NCBI GenBank assembly: GCA_016882265.1
Contig: VGVB01000021.1
Coordinates: 1-43,273 of the forward strand
DNA: 43,273 nt
DNA from: Gammaproteobacteria bacterium
Lineage (GTDB): Bacteria > Pseudomonadota > Gammaproteobacteria > Steroidobacterales > Steroidobacteraceae
Direction: 5' to 3'
Shown: piece after piece, positions 1-12,828 of the stretch
How the letters are laid out: each line of letters begins with the position of its first letter
Numbering within the stretch: position 1 is the stretch's first letter
The notes under the pieces: model-generated
Seen by the model: the letters and a program-made list of their open reading frames with translations, nothing else
Database searches by the model: none
What the model was told of the DNA's origin: nothing
Translations under genes and position numbers: made by a program

Positions 1-327
1 GCCTGGCGCCGGCCCGGTGTGACCGCGGCGACGCTGCGGCGGCTGCGCCGCGGCCAGTACGCGGTGCGCGGCGAACTCGACCTGCACGGACTGCGCCGCG
101 AAGAAGCACGCGCCGCTCTCGGTCCGTTCCTCGCCGCGGCGCGCGCCGGCGGGGGGCGCTGCGTCCGCATCGTGCACGGCAAGGGGCTGCGCTCCGGGCC
201 GCGCGGGCCGGTACTCAAGGCCGCGCTCAACGGCTGGCTGCGCCGGCATCGCCCGGTGCTGGCCTTCTGCTCGGCACGGGGCCCGGACGGCGGCAGCGGC
301 GCGATCTACGTGCTGCTGGATCGCTGA
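1..327 (+). CDS. Smr-domain protein, 5'-truncated by the window edge
   Basis: The frame is open from base 1 to the TGA at 325-327 (108 residues visible). A GTG at 19 could serve as a start, but the reading frame continues upstream and family members carry an N-terminal region before the Smr domain, so I treat the gene as partial. The visible part is an almost complete Smr domain: LRRGQY leading into the LDLHGL motif, then RIVHGKGLRS, PVLK and the C-terminal LAFCSARGPDGGSGA stretch that is typical of the SmrA/SmrB-like (YdaL-type) proteins of proteobacteria. Smr domains are known nucleic-acid-binding or nicking modules; the role of this protein is not determinable here. It converges on truD with only 6 bases between the stop codons. 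Confidence 0.88.
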   Translation, partial: AWRRPGVTAATLRRLRRGQYAVRGELDLHGLRREEARAALGPFLAAARAGGGRCVRIVHGKGLRSGPRGPVLKAALNGWLRRHRPVLAFCSARGPDGGSGAIYVLLDR

Positions 328-337
328 GCCGGCTCAG
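324..337. repeat. 14-bp perfect palindrome holding two convergent stop codons
   Basis: CTGAGCCGGCTCAG is self-complementary. It contains the TGA of the Smr gene (325-327) and, on the opposite strand, the TGA of truD (334-336). There is no loop or T-tract, so evidence for a terminator is weak, but it is the only structure between these convergent genes. Confidence 0.5.
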
Positions 338-1404
338 TCATCGTCGCGGAAGCCGACCTCGGCCGACACCAGCTCCCGCAGCAACGCGGTCGCGAAACCG
401 CCGCGCGGCAGCTCGAAAGTCAGTTCCAGTCCGTCCGCAGTCCAGCGCTGGCCAAACGCACGCGGACTCAAGCGCAGCGCGCGGCGCTCGGCACGCAGCC
501 CCGCCGCGCCGAGCTGTTCCGGTAATGCGCCGAGCGGCGCCAGCGCAGCCTGCTCGAGCGCGGCCGCCGCCGCCCGCGGCTGCACGCCATCCGCACCGCC
601 CAGCGGCCCGCTCGGATGCAGGTCGCCACCCGCGCAGCGGCGCTCGAGCTCCGCATCGGGCTGCTCAGCAACGAAGACGCTGCGGCTGCCGGCCAGGCTC
701 ACCACTTCGCCGGCCAGCAGCCGGTCCCAGTTCCCGGCCGCGACCCGCACGGCCAGCACCGCGTTGAACACGAGCGCGCGCGCCGCCGAGAACAGGAATG
801 CGCGTGGCTCGCGCCCGGCCGGCAGCGCAGCGCCCGCCAGCCAGGCCTCAACGCGCGCGAGGTTGGCGCCCGCCCGGCCGAAACGCTGCGGTCCGAAATA
901 GTTGGGCACACCGCAGCGCTCGACGGCGCCGAGGCGTGCGGCCAGCAGCGCCAGGTCACCATCGACCTCGCGCAGCAACAGCCGGAAGCGGTTGCCGGCC
1001 AGAGCTCCGCGGTGCAGCTTGCGCGAGTGCGGATACGCCCCGAGCACCGTGAAGCCGTCGCCGCGGAAACCCGCAGCCGGTACGCCCGCCCGGGCCGGCA
1101 GCGAGAACCACTGCCGGACCAGCGCATGCCGGTCCTTGAGTCCGGCGAAACCGACCTCCGCCACACTCAGCCGCGCGACCGCCGCCAGCCGCCGCGCGAC
1201 AAACAGCGTGTTGGCCGCCCGCTTCTCGACCCGCAGCAGGACGTGGGCCGTGCCGCCATCGGGCTCGAAGCCGAGCAGCTCTTCAACCTCGAAGTCCTCG
1301 GGTACGGCCCGCAGTACCGCGCGGACGGGCGGACCACCGTGGGCATAGGGAGGATTCAGCGCCAGGTCGAGCCAGCGCGGAGCGGCCGGCTCCTCACACC
1401 TCAT
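334..1404 (-). CDS. truD: tRNA pseudouridine(13) synthase TruD
   Basis: Makes pseudouridine at position 13 of tRNA-Glu in the cytoplasm. The protein of 356 residues carries the TruD catalytic block [11 protein letters not shown] with the nucleophilic Asp at about residue 91, the upstream [11 protein letters not shown] segment and the NYFGPQRFG motif of the family. The open frame extends back to 1581, but the upstream part lies in ispF and is arginine/serine-rich nonsense; the ATG at 1402-1404 overlaps the 3' end of ispF (stop ends at 1394) by 11 bases and begins directly before conserved sequence. Last gene of the pyrG-kdsA-eno-ftsB-ispD-ispF-truD run. Length matches the usual 340-370 residues. 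Confidence 0.95.
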   Translation of the reverse strand: MRCEEPAAPRWLDLALNPPYAHGGPPVRAVLRAVPEDFEVEELLGFEPDGGTAHVLLRVEKRAANTLFVARRLAAVARLSVAEVGFAGLKDRHALVRQWFSLPARAGVPAAGFRGDGFTVLGAYPHSRKLHRGALAGNRFRLLLREVDGDLALLAARLGAVERCGVPNYFGPQRFGRAGANLARVEAWLAGAALPAGREPRAFLFSAARALVFNAVLAVRVAAGNWDRLLAGEVVSLAGSRSVFVAEQPDAELERRCAGGDLHPSGPLGGADGVQPRAAAAALEQAALAPLGALPEQLGAAGLRAERRALRLSPRAFGQRWTADGLELTFELPRGGFATALLRELVSAEVGFRDDD

Positions 1405-1876
1405 CGCCGGCCTGCAGCAGCACGACCGCCTGCGCGGCGATGCCTTCGCCGCGCCCGAGCGCACCGAGGCCCTCGGCCGTGGTCGCCTTGACGTTGACCC
1501 GGCTGCGCTCGATGTCCAGGTCGGCAGCGATGTTGCCGCAGATCGCTTCGCGGTGCGGCGCGAGTCGCGGCTCCTCGGCAATCAGGATCAGGTCGCAGTT
1601 CGCGACCACCAGGCCGCGGGCAGCGACCTGGCGCACGACCTCGGCGAGCAGCGCCCGGCTGTCGGCGCCAGCCCAGCGCGGGTCCGTATCCGGAAAATGC
1701 GTGCCGATATCGCCGCTGCCGGCGGCGCCGAGCAGTGCATCCATCAGCGCATGCAGCAGTACGTCGCCATCCGAGTGCGCCAGCACACCGCGCGACGCCG
1801 GAATCCGGACGCCACCGAGTATGACGTGATCGCCCGGACCGAAGCGGTGCAGATCGTAGCCGATGCCGATTCTCAT
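1394..1876 (-). CDS. ispF: 2-C-methyl-D-erythritol 2,4-cyclodiphosphate synthase
   Basis: MEP-pathway enzyme that cyclises CDP-ME 2-phosphate to MEcPP with release of CMP. 160 residues, the normal family length. The zinc ligands are visible: GYDLHRF gives Asp8 and His10, and [11 protein letters not shown] gives His42; FPDTD follows at about 61-65. The ATG overlaps the ispD stop in an ATGA junction (1873-1876), indicating translational coupling with ispD. This adjacency is the standard gammaproteobacterial arrangement, and the two enzymes act two steps apart. Confidence 0.97.
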   Translation of the reverse strand: MRIGIGYDLHRFGPGDHVILGGVRIPASRGVLAHSDGDVLLHALMDALLGAAGSGDIGTHFPDTDPRWAGADSRALLAEVVRQVAARGLVVANCDLILIAEEPRLAPHREAICGNIAADLDIERSRVNVKATTAEGLGALGRGEGIAAQAVVLLQAGDEV

Positions 1877-2577
1877 CGTTGCCTCCGCAGTGCTGCCAGC
1901 GCGGCCCGTGCGGCCGCCAGGTCCGCGGGCCGCGTGATCTTGATGTTGAGCGCCGAACCGGCGACCAGCCGCGGTCGCCGGCCGAGCGCCTCGACCGCCT
2001 CAGCTTCGTCGCCTGGCGCGTGGCCGCGCGCGACCGCCGCCTCGAGCGCCCGCCGCAGCAGGCGGTAGCGAAAGAGCTGCGGGGTCAGCGCGCGCCAGAT
2101 GCCGGCGCGCGGCAGCGTCGCGCGGCTGCGCCCGTCCCGACCGGCACGCTTCAGCGTATCGGCCACCGGCACCGCCAGCAGCCCGCCGGTCCGGTCCCCG
2201 GCGCAGGCCGCGAGCAGCGCGCGCAGGTCGCGAACCGGCAGACAGGGCCGCGCCGCATCATGCACCAGCACCCAGTCGTCCGGATGGGCATGCGCAGCGA
2301 GCACGCGCAGCCCGTTCAGCACCGAGTGCGCACGCTCGCGCCCGCCGGTCACCGTGAGCACACGGCGCCGCAGCGCCGCCGGCAGCCGGGCGAAGCGGCG
2401 GTCGCCGCGCGCCAGCACGACGACTCCGCCGGCCAGTCGCGGACAGTGCCAGACCGCGCGCAATGCGTATTCGAGCACGCTGCGGCCATCGAGGCGGAGC
2501 CACTGCTTCGGCACCGGCCCGCCGAATCTGGTCGCGGCACCGGCGGCGGGAATGACAAACCAGACGCGCCCGCTCAC
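1873..2577 (-). CDS. ispD: 2-C-methyl-D-erythritol 4-phosphate cytidylyltransferase
   Basis: Transfers CMP from CTP to MEP in the MEP isoprenoid pathway. The nucleotide-binding loop [17 protein letters not shown] sits at residues 10-26, with the catalytic Arg17 and Lys24; VLVHDAARP and the C-terminal [10 protein letters not shown] are also family hallmarks. I place the start at the GTG at 2575-2577, 7 bases after the ftsB stop, giving 234 residues. A longer frame starts at 2649 but would run through the 3' end of ftsB and adds an arginine-rich leader without family similarity. Coupled to ispF through ATGA. Confidence 0.94.
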   Translation of the reverse strand: MSGRVWFVIPAAGAATRFGGPVPKQWLRLDGRSVLEYALRAVWHCPRLAGGVVVLARGDRRFARLPAALRRRVLTVTGGRERAHSVLNGLRVLAAHAHPDDWVLVHDAARPCLPVRDLRALLAACAGDRTGGLLAVPVADTLKRAGRDGRSRATLPRAGIWRALTPQLFRYRLLRRALEAAVARGHAPGDEAEAVEALGRRPRLVAGSALNIKITRPADLAAARAALAALRRQR

Positions 2578-2584
2578 CGGCGGA

Positions 2585-2914
2585 TCAATCGGACGCCTGC
2601 GTGACCAGCGATTCGCGCCGTGGCGCGGCGCCCGGCTGCGGCGGCGCATCCACCACCTGGTAGAACGTCTCCGACACCGCGACCATGCCGAGGTCGTGGC
2701 GGGCGCGCTCCTCGAGCGCAGTGAGACCCTGCTTGAGATCCGCGACCTCGGCCTTGAGCTGCGCGTTGCGCTCCAGCAGCACCTGGTTGTCGGCCTGCTG
2801 CACCGCGACGGCCTGGCGGAGCTGCCAGACCTCGCGCAGGCCCTCGTCGGACAGCCACAGCTGGTACTGCAGCAGTACCAGCAGCGCCACCAGGAACCCG
2901 ACCAGGATCTTCAT
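2585..2914 (-). CDS. ftsB: Cell division protein FtsB
   Basis: Small bitopic inner-membrane protein of the FtsQLB divisome subcomplex. 109 residues: a short cytoplasmic start (MK), one hydrophobic helix at about 3-20, then a periplasmic coiled coil from about 28 to 72 rich in Gln/Glu/Leu (VQQADNQVLLERNAQLKAEV), then a Pro-rich C-terminal tail. The position between eno and ispD is the standard location in gammaproteobacteria, which supports the call for a protein with little sequence signature. FtsL-like proteins share the fold but sit in the mra/fts cluster. Confidence 0.92.
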   Translation of the reverse strand: MKILVGFLVALLVLLQYQLWLSDEGLREVWQLRQAVAVQQADNQVLLERNAQLKAEVADLKQGLTALEERARHDLGMVAVSETFYQVVDAPPQPGAAPRRESLVTQASD

Positions 2915-2959
2915 CGGGCCCCAAGCCTACCACGTTCCGCGCGCTCCGCGACCATTACC

Positions 2960-6882
<3,923 letters not shown>

Positions 6883-7440
6883 TCACGGACAGCTTCCGGT
6901 CGTCGTCGTCGTCACGTAGACCGAGCCGGACGCTGTAACCGTGACCACCCGCTCCTGACTGCCGACCGGATCATCGCGGCAGACCGTGAACGTCGCCGCG
7001 CTGGCGCCGATGCCGATCGGCTGGAAGCTCAGCGCCAGCGTATCGTCGGCCTCGGCGATCAGGTAGCCCTCCGGCAATGCCTGCTGCCGCTGGATCACCT
7101 CGGCGGCGGCATTGTCGCGCACGATCCACCCCTGGTCCCAGTCGCCGGAGGCGGCGCACGAGGTACCGTTGGCCGAGGCGCATACGGTCACCGTGACGTT
7201 GCGCTTGATCGCCTCGCTGCGCGCGAGCTGCACGCTCGCCAGCAGGTCGTTCGCCGCCGCGGTCAGCCGGGCGCCGAGCGCGGCATCGCGGAACGACGGC
7301 ACCGCGAGTGCCATCAGGATCGCGAAGATGGTGACCGCAACCATCAGCTCGATCAGCGTCAGGCCGCGAGCGCGCGCCGCCCGCCCGAACCACCGCCCGG
7401 TCCGGTCCGCCGGCGCCGCGCTGCATCCCACCCGGATCAT
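6883..7440 (-). CDS. fimT: GspH/FimT-family minor pseudopilin
   Basis: Type IV pilus minor pilin (FimT/FimU type). A 26-residue basic leader ends in ARARG, followed by the class III cleavage motif G|LTLIELMVAVTI with the conserved Glu at mature position 5 and a hydrophobic helix; the first mature residue is Leu instead of Phe. The remaining 125 or so residues form the GspH-type globular domain (region LPEGYLI to LSFQPIGIG) with Cys residues able to pair near the C-terminus. 185 residues. Its ATG overlaps the pilY1 stop (ATGA, 7437-7440), so it is the last gene of the pilE-V-W-X-Y1 operon. FimU is an alternative name. Confidence 0.88.
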   Translation of the reverse strand: MIRVGCSAAPADRTGRWFGRAARARGLTLIELMVAVTIFAILMALAVPSFRDAALGARLTAAANDLLASVQLARSEAIKRNVTVTVCASANGTSCAASGDWDQGWIVRDNAAAEVIQRQQALPEGYLIAEADDTLALSFQPIGIGASAATFTVCRDDPVGSQERVVTVTASGSVYVTTTTTGSCP

Positions 7441-10400
7441 TTCTCGATGAACCAGTAAGTGACCGCCTTCGGCTGGGTACCGGTCGAGGGCGGCGATGGC
7501 AACGTGCTCTCCAGCGGCGAGTCGCCGACCGCACCGATTACGAACGGCACGACCTGCCCGTCGTCGAGCTCGACCATGCCGGCCACCGGCGACGGTGGCA
7601 GACCGCCTCCGGCGACGTCCTCATTGCGGTTGTTGTGGCCGGCGGCAATCGCGGCATTGGCGTAGTGCACGTTGTACACCCGCGCGCTACCCAGATTGGA
7701 CGTGCACGAGCCGTCGACCGGCACCGTCGGCACGTGCGTGCTGAAGGTCACGTTACCGAACACCGTGATTGCCGAGGTCACGACCTGCTCGTGGTCGCGC
7801 AGGTCGAGATACCAGCCCTTCATCGCCGCCAGGTCAGAGGCATCCGGATCACCGGCCGCGTCGTGCTCGATCTCGAGCAGCGAAGCGAGACAGATGATGG
7901 CCGTGCCGCAGTTACTGGTCTCGTCCGCCAGCCATTCGTCGTCCGACGGCACGTCCCTGATCATGTAGAAATGGTTGTCCACGCTGAATGCTTCGGGGAA
8001 GTAGTCCTCGCCGAGCGGCTTCTCGCGATCGCCCGAGCCGAGCAGCAGGTAGAAGATTCCTTCTTTCTCGACCACGTCCGGAGCGAAGAAGAACTTGCGG
8101 TTCGCGCTGCAGGCGTCCGCCGGCGTCGCACAGCCGAGCGCGGCGATCCGGGTCATCGTCCAGTCGGCCGGGTCGGTCGCCGCGAACGGCTCGTTAGCTG
8201 TAGCGCCGGAGATCCGGTAGACGTTGCCGCCGGTATCCGCTGCGTAGGCGTAACGGGCCAGGCCGGTGTTGCCGTCCGGCACGACGAACACATCGCCGAT
8301 CACCGGCCGCTCGGTGTCGAAGGTCTGCAACAGCGAGCCATCGTCCGCGTCCAGCACATAGATATGACGGCCCTTGGACGACGACGTACAGGTGTGTGGA
8401 TCGGCGTCCTCGCAGGTGTCGTAGCCGCCACCCAGGATCAGCATCGGCGCCGGCGCGCCGCCCGACTGGTAGCCATTGGTCTTCAGCGACTGCGGCGCGG
8501 ACCAGGTCTGGCCGAGGCCCGACCAGCCGCTGGAGCAGTCGGTATCGTTGCCGAGGTTCGGGCAGCCGCGTTTCCACTTCAGCGTCGGGCTGGCCGGCGT
8601 GGTGGTGATGTCGGTGACATCGAAGGCGTAGAGCACCCGGCCACCCCGTCGCATCGACGCGAAAACCCAGGTATCGTCGGCATCGCGGTAGGCCGTGATC
8701 GGGCCGTCGAAGCCGTACGGCTTCGGCGCCCGCACCGGCGGCGACACCGAGCCGGTGAAGCTGATCGGCGTCGAATTGTCCCGCAGCCGTTTGATGTTGA
8801 CCCAGAACTCCGGCGCGACGAACGACCACAGCTCGTTGCCGGCCGCCAGTCCCGCGATCGCGTTGGCCCGGTTGCCATTGACCGCCCGCAGCGCGCCATC
8901 GTTGCCGCCATAGAAGACCACGACCTGCGGGCTGGCATCGGAGCCGAAGTTGATCGCCACCGGCCGGGCATGCACGACGTCCCCATGGACCGACGGCCGC
9001 ATCTCGGCGGTGGTCACCGCATCGAGGTCCTCGTTATCAACGTCCAGCCCGCGCTGCCAGTTGATCAGCGCGTCGCGCTCGCTGCTGCTGGCCGCGCCGA
9101 GCAGCGCCTGGGTGATGGCGCCATTGGCGATGTTGAAATCAGCCAGCGCCGAGCACGAGGCGAAGGTCGGGCTGCAGGTCCTGACCGTCCGGGTGGTCGA
9201 GGAGCGCAGCCGATAGGCCTGACCGCCCTTCTCGACGATGTTGCCGTCCGGGTAATTCGACGCATCGGAATTGGCCACCGCGAGGCAGCCGCCCTGCGGG
9301 TGAAACTGCCAGTAGGTATCGACCGTGGTCGGCGTCCAGTAGCTGCGCGCACACTCGGTGATGAAGCCGGTGCTCGGGTTGATCGCGCTCTGGCCGTCGG
9401 CGTCCAGCGTGCGCAGCATGTCGCCGACGATGCCGAGCCGGTACTGCTTCAGGTTGCCGGCCCAGCGCGGCATGGCGTCCTGGTCAGGCCGGAACACGCC
9501 GACATAGACCTGGTTCAGATAGGTGCCCTGCGTGTTGACGCTGACCGGCAGACTGACCGACGCGAATACGCTGTTGACGGCCTGAATCTCGGAGAAGATC
9601 CGGCCGAGTGCGTCGGCGATCGTCGCGCCGCCGCTGCCCGAGGTCACACTGAAGTAGCGACCATCACTGACGCCGGCAATGCTCTGCAGCAGCGCAGTCC
9701 AGCCCGGCCCCTGGCCGGTCGTGATCTGGCCGGTCGTGATCTGGCCGGTCGTGATCTTGTCGACGTCCACGGTGTAGGTGATGATGTTGTGGCTGCTGCG
9801 ACGCATGAACCGGGCCCATTCGTCGGCCATGTTGTTCTGTGAGCCCGACGGCGAAATCGGGATCGTCGTGGTCGCGCCGGTGATGCCCTCGCCGGTCGCC
9901 GCCGCCGACAGCATCGTCGTACCCTGGGTGATGTCGGCGGCATTGTCCTGGGCCGCGCCGTTGCTGATGTAGATAATGTAGTTGCGGCCGCAGTCGCCGT
10001 CGGCGATCGGACTGTTGTACGGGCTGCCGGCGAATGAGTTGAGCGCATTGCCCGCCAGCGCGTAAACCGCATTGGACTGCGCCGTCCCTGAGGTGTTGCC
10101 GAGGTAGTCGGTCTTGGCCTTGCTGTTGCCGGCATAAGGCGCGTCGCCGTCGAAGTAACGCCAGGCCTCGGCCATCGCCAGACCTGCTTTGCCGTTGTTG
10201 GAGCGGTCGCTGATGATATTGAAGCTGGTCAGCAGGTTGCCGTAGATGGTCTTGTTCGCCGCCGTCATGTCGCGGATCGCGGCACGCACGTAGCCGCCGC
10301 CGACGTTGTTGTTCGGGTTGCCGGTCTCGTTGAACAGCAGCACGCCGACGCGGAACACAGCCGTACCATCGTCGTTGACCGGCAGGTTGCTGAGCGTAGA

Positions 10401-10613
10401 GACGAGCGCAGCCTGCTCATTGATCCAGATCGCCTGACCGCCGACGTTGCGGCCCCAATTGGCGGTATTGTCAACGAGGATCAATACGTTGGGCGGGCCG
10501 CCCTGAGCGCCGGCCGGCTGCACAAACAGGTCGATGTCCTCGGCCAGCGCCGCGGGCACGCCGAGAAGCAGTCCCGCGACTGCCAGCATCCGCAACAGAA
10601 ATCCATTCTTCAT
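7437..10613 (-). CDS. pilY1: Type IV pilus tip adhesin/assembly protein PilY1
   Basis: 1058 residues with a Sec signal peptide (MKNGFLLRM..., predicted cleavage after AALA at about 24). The N-terminal half resembles a von Willebrand A-like domain: NVLILVDNTANW is a MIDAS-like strand, though DNTAN is not a canonical DxSxS. The C-terminal half carries PilC/PilY1 beta-propeller segments (PQVVVFYGGNDGALRAVNG, RVLYAFDVTD, HIYVLDADDGSLL). Acidic clusters such as DVDNEDLD could bind calcium. PilY1 proteins sit at the pilus tip, prime assembly with the minor pilins, and mediate adhesion. The start at 10613 is chosen because the upstream 34 codons have no signal-peptide character. Contains a 3x15-bp in-frame repeat. 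Gap of 25 bases to pilX; ATGA overlap with fimT. Confidence 0.93.
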   Translation of the reverse strand: MKNGFLLRMLAVAGLLLGVPAALAEDIDLFVQPAGAQGGPPNVLILVDNTANWGRNVGGQAIWINEQAALVSTLSNLPVNDDGTAVFRVGVLLFNETGNPNNNVGGGYVRAAIRDMTAANKTIYGNLLTSFNIISDRSNNGKAGLAMAEAWRYFDGDAPYAGNSKAKTDYLGNTSGTAQSNAVYALAGNALNSFAGSPYNSPIADGDCGRNYIIYISNGAAQDNAADITQGTTMLSAAATGEGITGATTTIPISPSGSQNNMADEWARFMRRSSHNIITYTVDVDKITTGQITTGQITTGQGPGWTALLQSIAGVSDGRYFSVTSGSGGATIADALGRIFSEIQAVNSVFASVSLPVSVNTQGTYLNQVYVGVFRPDQDAMPRWAGNLKQYRLGIVGDMLRTLDADGQSAINPSTGFITECARSYWTPTTVDTYWQFHPQGGCLAVANSDASNYPDGNIVEKGGQAYRLRSSTTRTVRTCSPTFASCSALADFNIANGAITQALLGAASSSERDALINWQRGLDVDNEDLDAVTTAEMRPSVHGDVVHARPVAINFGSDASPQVVVFYGGNDGALRAVNGNRANAIAGLAAGNELWSFVAPEFWVNIKRLRDNSTPISFTGSVSPPVRAPKPYGFDGPITAYRDADDTWVFASMRRGGRVLYAFDVTDITTTPASPTLKWKRGCPNLGNDTDCSSGWSGLGQTWSAPQSLKTNGYQSGGAPAPMLILGGGYDTCEDADPHTCTSSSKGRHIYVLDADDGSLLQTFDTERPVIGDVFVVPDGNTGLARYAYAADTGGNVYRISGATANEPFAATDPADWTMTRIAALGCATPADACSANRKFFFAPDVVEKEGIFYLLLGSGDREKPLGEDYFPEAFSVDNHFYMIRDVPSDDEWLADETSNCGTAIICLASLLEIEHDAAGDPDASDLAAMKGWYLDLRDHEQVVTSAITVFGNVTFSTHVPTVPVDGSCTSNLGSARVYNVHYANAAIAAGHNNRNEDVAGGGLPPSPVAGMVELDDGQVVPFVIGAVGDSPLESTLPSPPSTGTQPKAVTYWFIEK
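9711..9755 (-). repeat. Three perfect 15-bp tandem copies inside pilY1
   Basis: The unit CTGGCCGGTCGTGAT occurs three times without mismatch at 9711-9725, 9726-9740 and 9741-9755. On the coding strand this encodes ITTGQ three times in the VWA-like half of PilY1. The repeat is in frame, so copy-number slippage would change loop length by 5 residues without a frameshift. Confidence 0.95.
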
Positions 10614-10638
10614 GGCTGCACTCCTGGCGTCAGCCCGG

Positions 10639-11133
10639 TCACGGGCAGACGGCATCCTTGTCGGCCTCCGACAACAGCACGCGCACGCCGCTGTGCACGC
10701 GCACCGCCGCCCCACCCGTGTTACCGGCTGCGTTCACCGTCGCGTCGATGTCCCAGACGGTACTCCAGGTCGAGGCCACCGACATCGAGGCCGGCAGCGA
10801 CAGACTGCTGGGGTCAGCACCGAAAGCCTGCGCCGCGAACACGCATTGCGGCTCGGCGATCTGCACCAGATAGTCGGAGTCGTCGTCGTTGTCGAGATCG
10901 ACGAGGATCTCCTCGGCGGCCGGCGAGGTCGCAAAGGCCGAGCCGATGACCTGCTCGATCGCGCGATTGGCCGCCGCGATCGCCTCGCTGCGGTACTGCA
11001 TGTTGCTCATCGCCCGGAAGTTGGTCGTGCCCAGGTTCAGCGCGGTGATCAGCATCAGCGTGATCAGCACCAGCATGATCATGCCGACGACGAGTGCCGC
11101 GCCGCGCTCCGCCACATGCTGCCCGCCGCTCAC
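10639..11133 (-). CDS. pilX: Type IV pilus minor pilin PilX
   Basis: 164 residues. A short leader MSGGQHVAERG precedes AALVVGMIMLVLITLMLITA, the PilX-type hydrophobic helix that starts with R-G-A-A-L and lacks the Glu at mature position 5, as seen in other PilX proteins. It starts with GTG in a GTGA overlap with the pilW stop (11130-11133). The C-terminal globular part ends in a Cys (DAVCP) that can pair with the Cys of PQCVF. Functions with PilV, PilW, FimT and PilY1 as the tip-priming complex. Confidence 0.88.
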   Translation of the reverse strand: MSGGQHVAERGAALVVGMIMLVLITLMLITALNLGTTNFRAMSNMQYRSEAIAAANRAIEQVIGSAFATSPAAEEILVDLDNDDDSDYLVQIAEPQCVFAAQAFGADPSSLSLPASMSVASTWSTVWDIDATVNAAGNTGGAAVRVHSGVRVLLSEADKDAVCP

Positions 11134-12269
11134 GGCGTGATCCTCCGGCCGGAAATGTTGGGCAGGCGGATCGTGGTCATGAACAGGTGTCGCTGGAAAC
11201 CATCGTTGAAGGGCCCCTGATTCCCGGCCGCGCCCAGCACATAGGTCTTGGTGTCGGTGTGGCCCTGTGACGGTTCACGGCTGCGGGCCAGCAGGTAGAG
11301 CTTGACCGCGGTGATGTTCATCAGGTCGCCGGCGGTACACGGCGCCAGCGTCGTGCAGCGCACGAAGTCGTCGTCCGGTACACCGTCGCCGCGGTTGGTT
11401 GGCGTCGTACGCGTGTCCGGGTCGGCCCAGTTCACGGCCGCTGTGTAGTCCACCGCCGCACCCGTCTCGCCGACGTCGTCGATGCCGAGCTCGACACGAA
11501 ATCCCTGAATGCCTTCGACCAGCGGCACGGCCTCGAGGAACTCGAGATCGCCGCCCGCAGACAGGTCGAATTCGGCCCGCATCAGCGTCGGGATGCCGTC
11601 GCCCGCCGCCACCGCATGATCGCGCACGTAGTAAATGCTGGTCATGAACCGGCGGATCTCCGCCGCCGTCGTACAGTCGCGCTGCAGCAGCGTGAATCCG
11701 CTCGTGTCGAGCACGTAGTCCGCGGTATCGGTCAGACACAGGCTGGACTGGAAGTACAGCCGTCCCGCGACCACGGCGTCGCAGTTCGCCGACGGACCGC
11801 CCGGCACGCAGGGCTCGGCGTGGCGGACGATCAGCACGTCGGTGTTCGCCAGCCGGTCGGTGATGACGCCGGTGCAGACGGTGGCGGCATCGTAGGCCTG
11901 TACCGGGACCCCGATCAGGTTCCGGATGTAGGCCGCGGTCCAGTTGCCCGGATCGTAGGCCAGGCACGGATCCGGCACCGCGGTCGGGGCGTCCGCGGGC
12001 ACGGCCGTCGCGGTCTGGTCATCGAACTCCGGGACGTGCGTGCCCCAGAAACCGGCGTGCACCACGTCGTTCTCCAGCACCTGGATCGACAGCCGGCCGT
12101 TCTCGATCATGCTGTTGGCGCGGGCGAACTCGCGGTTGCTGCGGCTGGTATTGACGAACATCGCGACCAGCGCGGCGAGGATCACGAGGCTGATCGTGAC
12201 CGCCACCATCAGCTCGACCAGGCTCAGGCCGGCCTGGCGCTCCCGGTACCTGCGGCTGGCCCCGTTCAT
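11130..12269 (-). CDS. pilW: Type IV pilus minor pilin PilW
   Basis: 379 residues from the ATG at 12267-12269, which overlaps the pilV stop (ATGA). Prepilin leader MNGASRRYRERQAG, cleavage before LSLVELMVAVTISLVILAAL with Glu at mature position 5. PilW proteins are the large minor pilins of this operon; the globular part here has several Cys residues and a C-terminal LYLLARSREP segment typical of PilW. The open frame reaches back to 12533 but that part is antisense-like noise inside pilV. The stop overlaps the pilX GTG start. Confidence 0.9.
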   Translation of the reverse strand: MNGASRRYRERQAGLSLVELMVAVTISLVILAALVAMFVNTSRSNREFARANSMIENGRLSIQVLENDVVHAGFWGTHVPEFDDQTATAVPADAPTAVPDPCLAYDPGNWTAAYIRNLIGVPVQAYDAATVCTGVITDRLANTDVLIVRHAEPCVPGGPSANCDAVVAGRLYFQSSLCLTDTADYVLDTSGFTLLQRDCTTAAEIRRFMTSIYYVRDHAVAAGDGIPTLMRAEFDLSAGGDLEFLEAVPLVEGIQGFRVELGIDDVGETGAAVDYTAAVNWADPDTRTTPTNRGDGVPDDDFVRCTTLAPCTAGDLMNITAVKLYLLARSREPSQGHTDTKTYVLGAAGNQGPFNDGFQRHLFMTTIRLPNISGRRITP

Positions 12270-12823
12270 GTCAGCGTTGCGATGCGCACGACGGTCGTCA
12301 CGACGCGCCGGCACAGGTCGTTGACACAGGGAGTGCCCGCGTCGCCGTCGTATTCGTTGGCGCCGCAGGTGACGCTCGCCGGGGGCGCCGAGACCGGCGA
12401 CATGCCCTGCCAGGCGACGGTCACGAGATAATCCCCGCCGCCGATGTCCTCCACGCAACCGCGGCCTCCAACCATCGCACCGACGCTGCCGCCGCTGAGC
12501 GTCTCGGCGGCGCCCTGCAGCGCACTGCACCACTCGACGATATCGGCCTCCTGCCGGTCCGCGGGATCGGCCGGACAGGCCATGCCGGCGCCCACGGGTA
12601 CGTCGGTCACGTAGTCGCCGGCATCGTTGCGGTTCAGCGCGATCCGGCTGGCCATGTCGTTCAGCAGGATCAGCGCCTGCGAGCGCTGGTACGACTCCAT
12701 CTGCATCAGGTGCAGCCGGCCGTGCAGCACGACCAGGCTCAGCAGCCCGACCGACAGGATCACCATGGCCACCAGCACCTCGATCAGCGAGGCGCCGCGC
12801 TGCGATCGCGCCCGCGAGGCCAT
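12266..12823 (-). CDS. pilV: Type IV pilus minor pilin PilV
   Basis: 185 residues from the ATG at 12821-12823. Leader MASRARSQRG, then ASLIEVLVAMVILSVGLLSL with Glu at mature position 5 and the VLVAMVILSVGLL pattern usual for PilV. A GTG at 12830-12832 forms a GTGA overlap with the pilE stop and would add only three residues (VTR); either could be used. Six Cys residues in the globular part, including CVNDLC near the C-terminus. Coupled to pilW by an ATGA overlap. Confidence 0.89.
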   Translation of the reverse strand: MASRARSQRGASLIEVLVAMVILSVGLLSLVVLHGRLHLMQMESYQRSQALILLNDMASRIALNRNDAGDYVTDVPVGAGMACPADPADRQEADIVEWCSALQGAAETLSGGSVGAMVGGRGCVEDIGGGDYLVTVAWQGMSPVSAPPASVTCGANEYDGDAGTPCVNDLCRRVVTTVVRIATLT

Positions 12824-12828
12824 GCGGG

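Noticed and set aside
1405..1581. N-terminal extension of TruD
   Set aside because: Falls inside ispF and encodes Ser/Arg-rich sequence unrelated to TruD; the ATG at 1404 fits the family start.
7635..9842. Plus-strand open frame of 735 codons opposite pilY1
   Set aside because: Antisense to a gene with a clear signal peptide and propeller domains; rich in Arg/His/Val with no recognisable fold.
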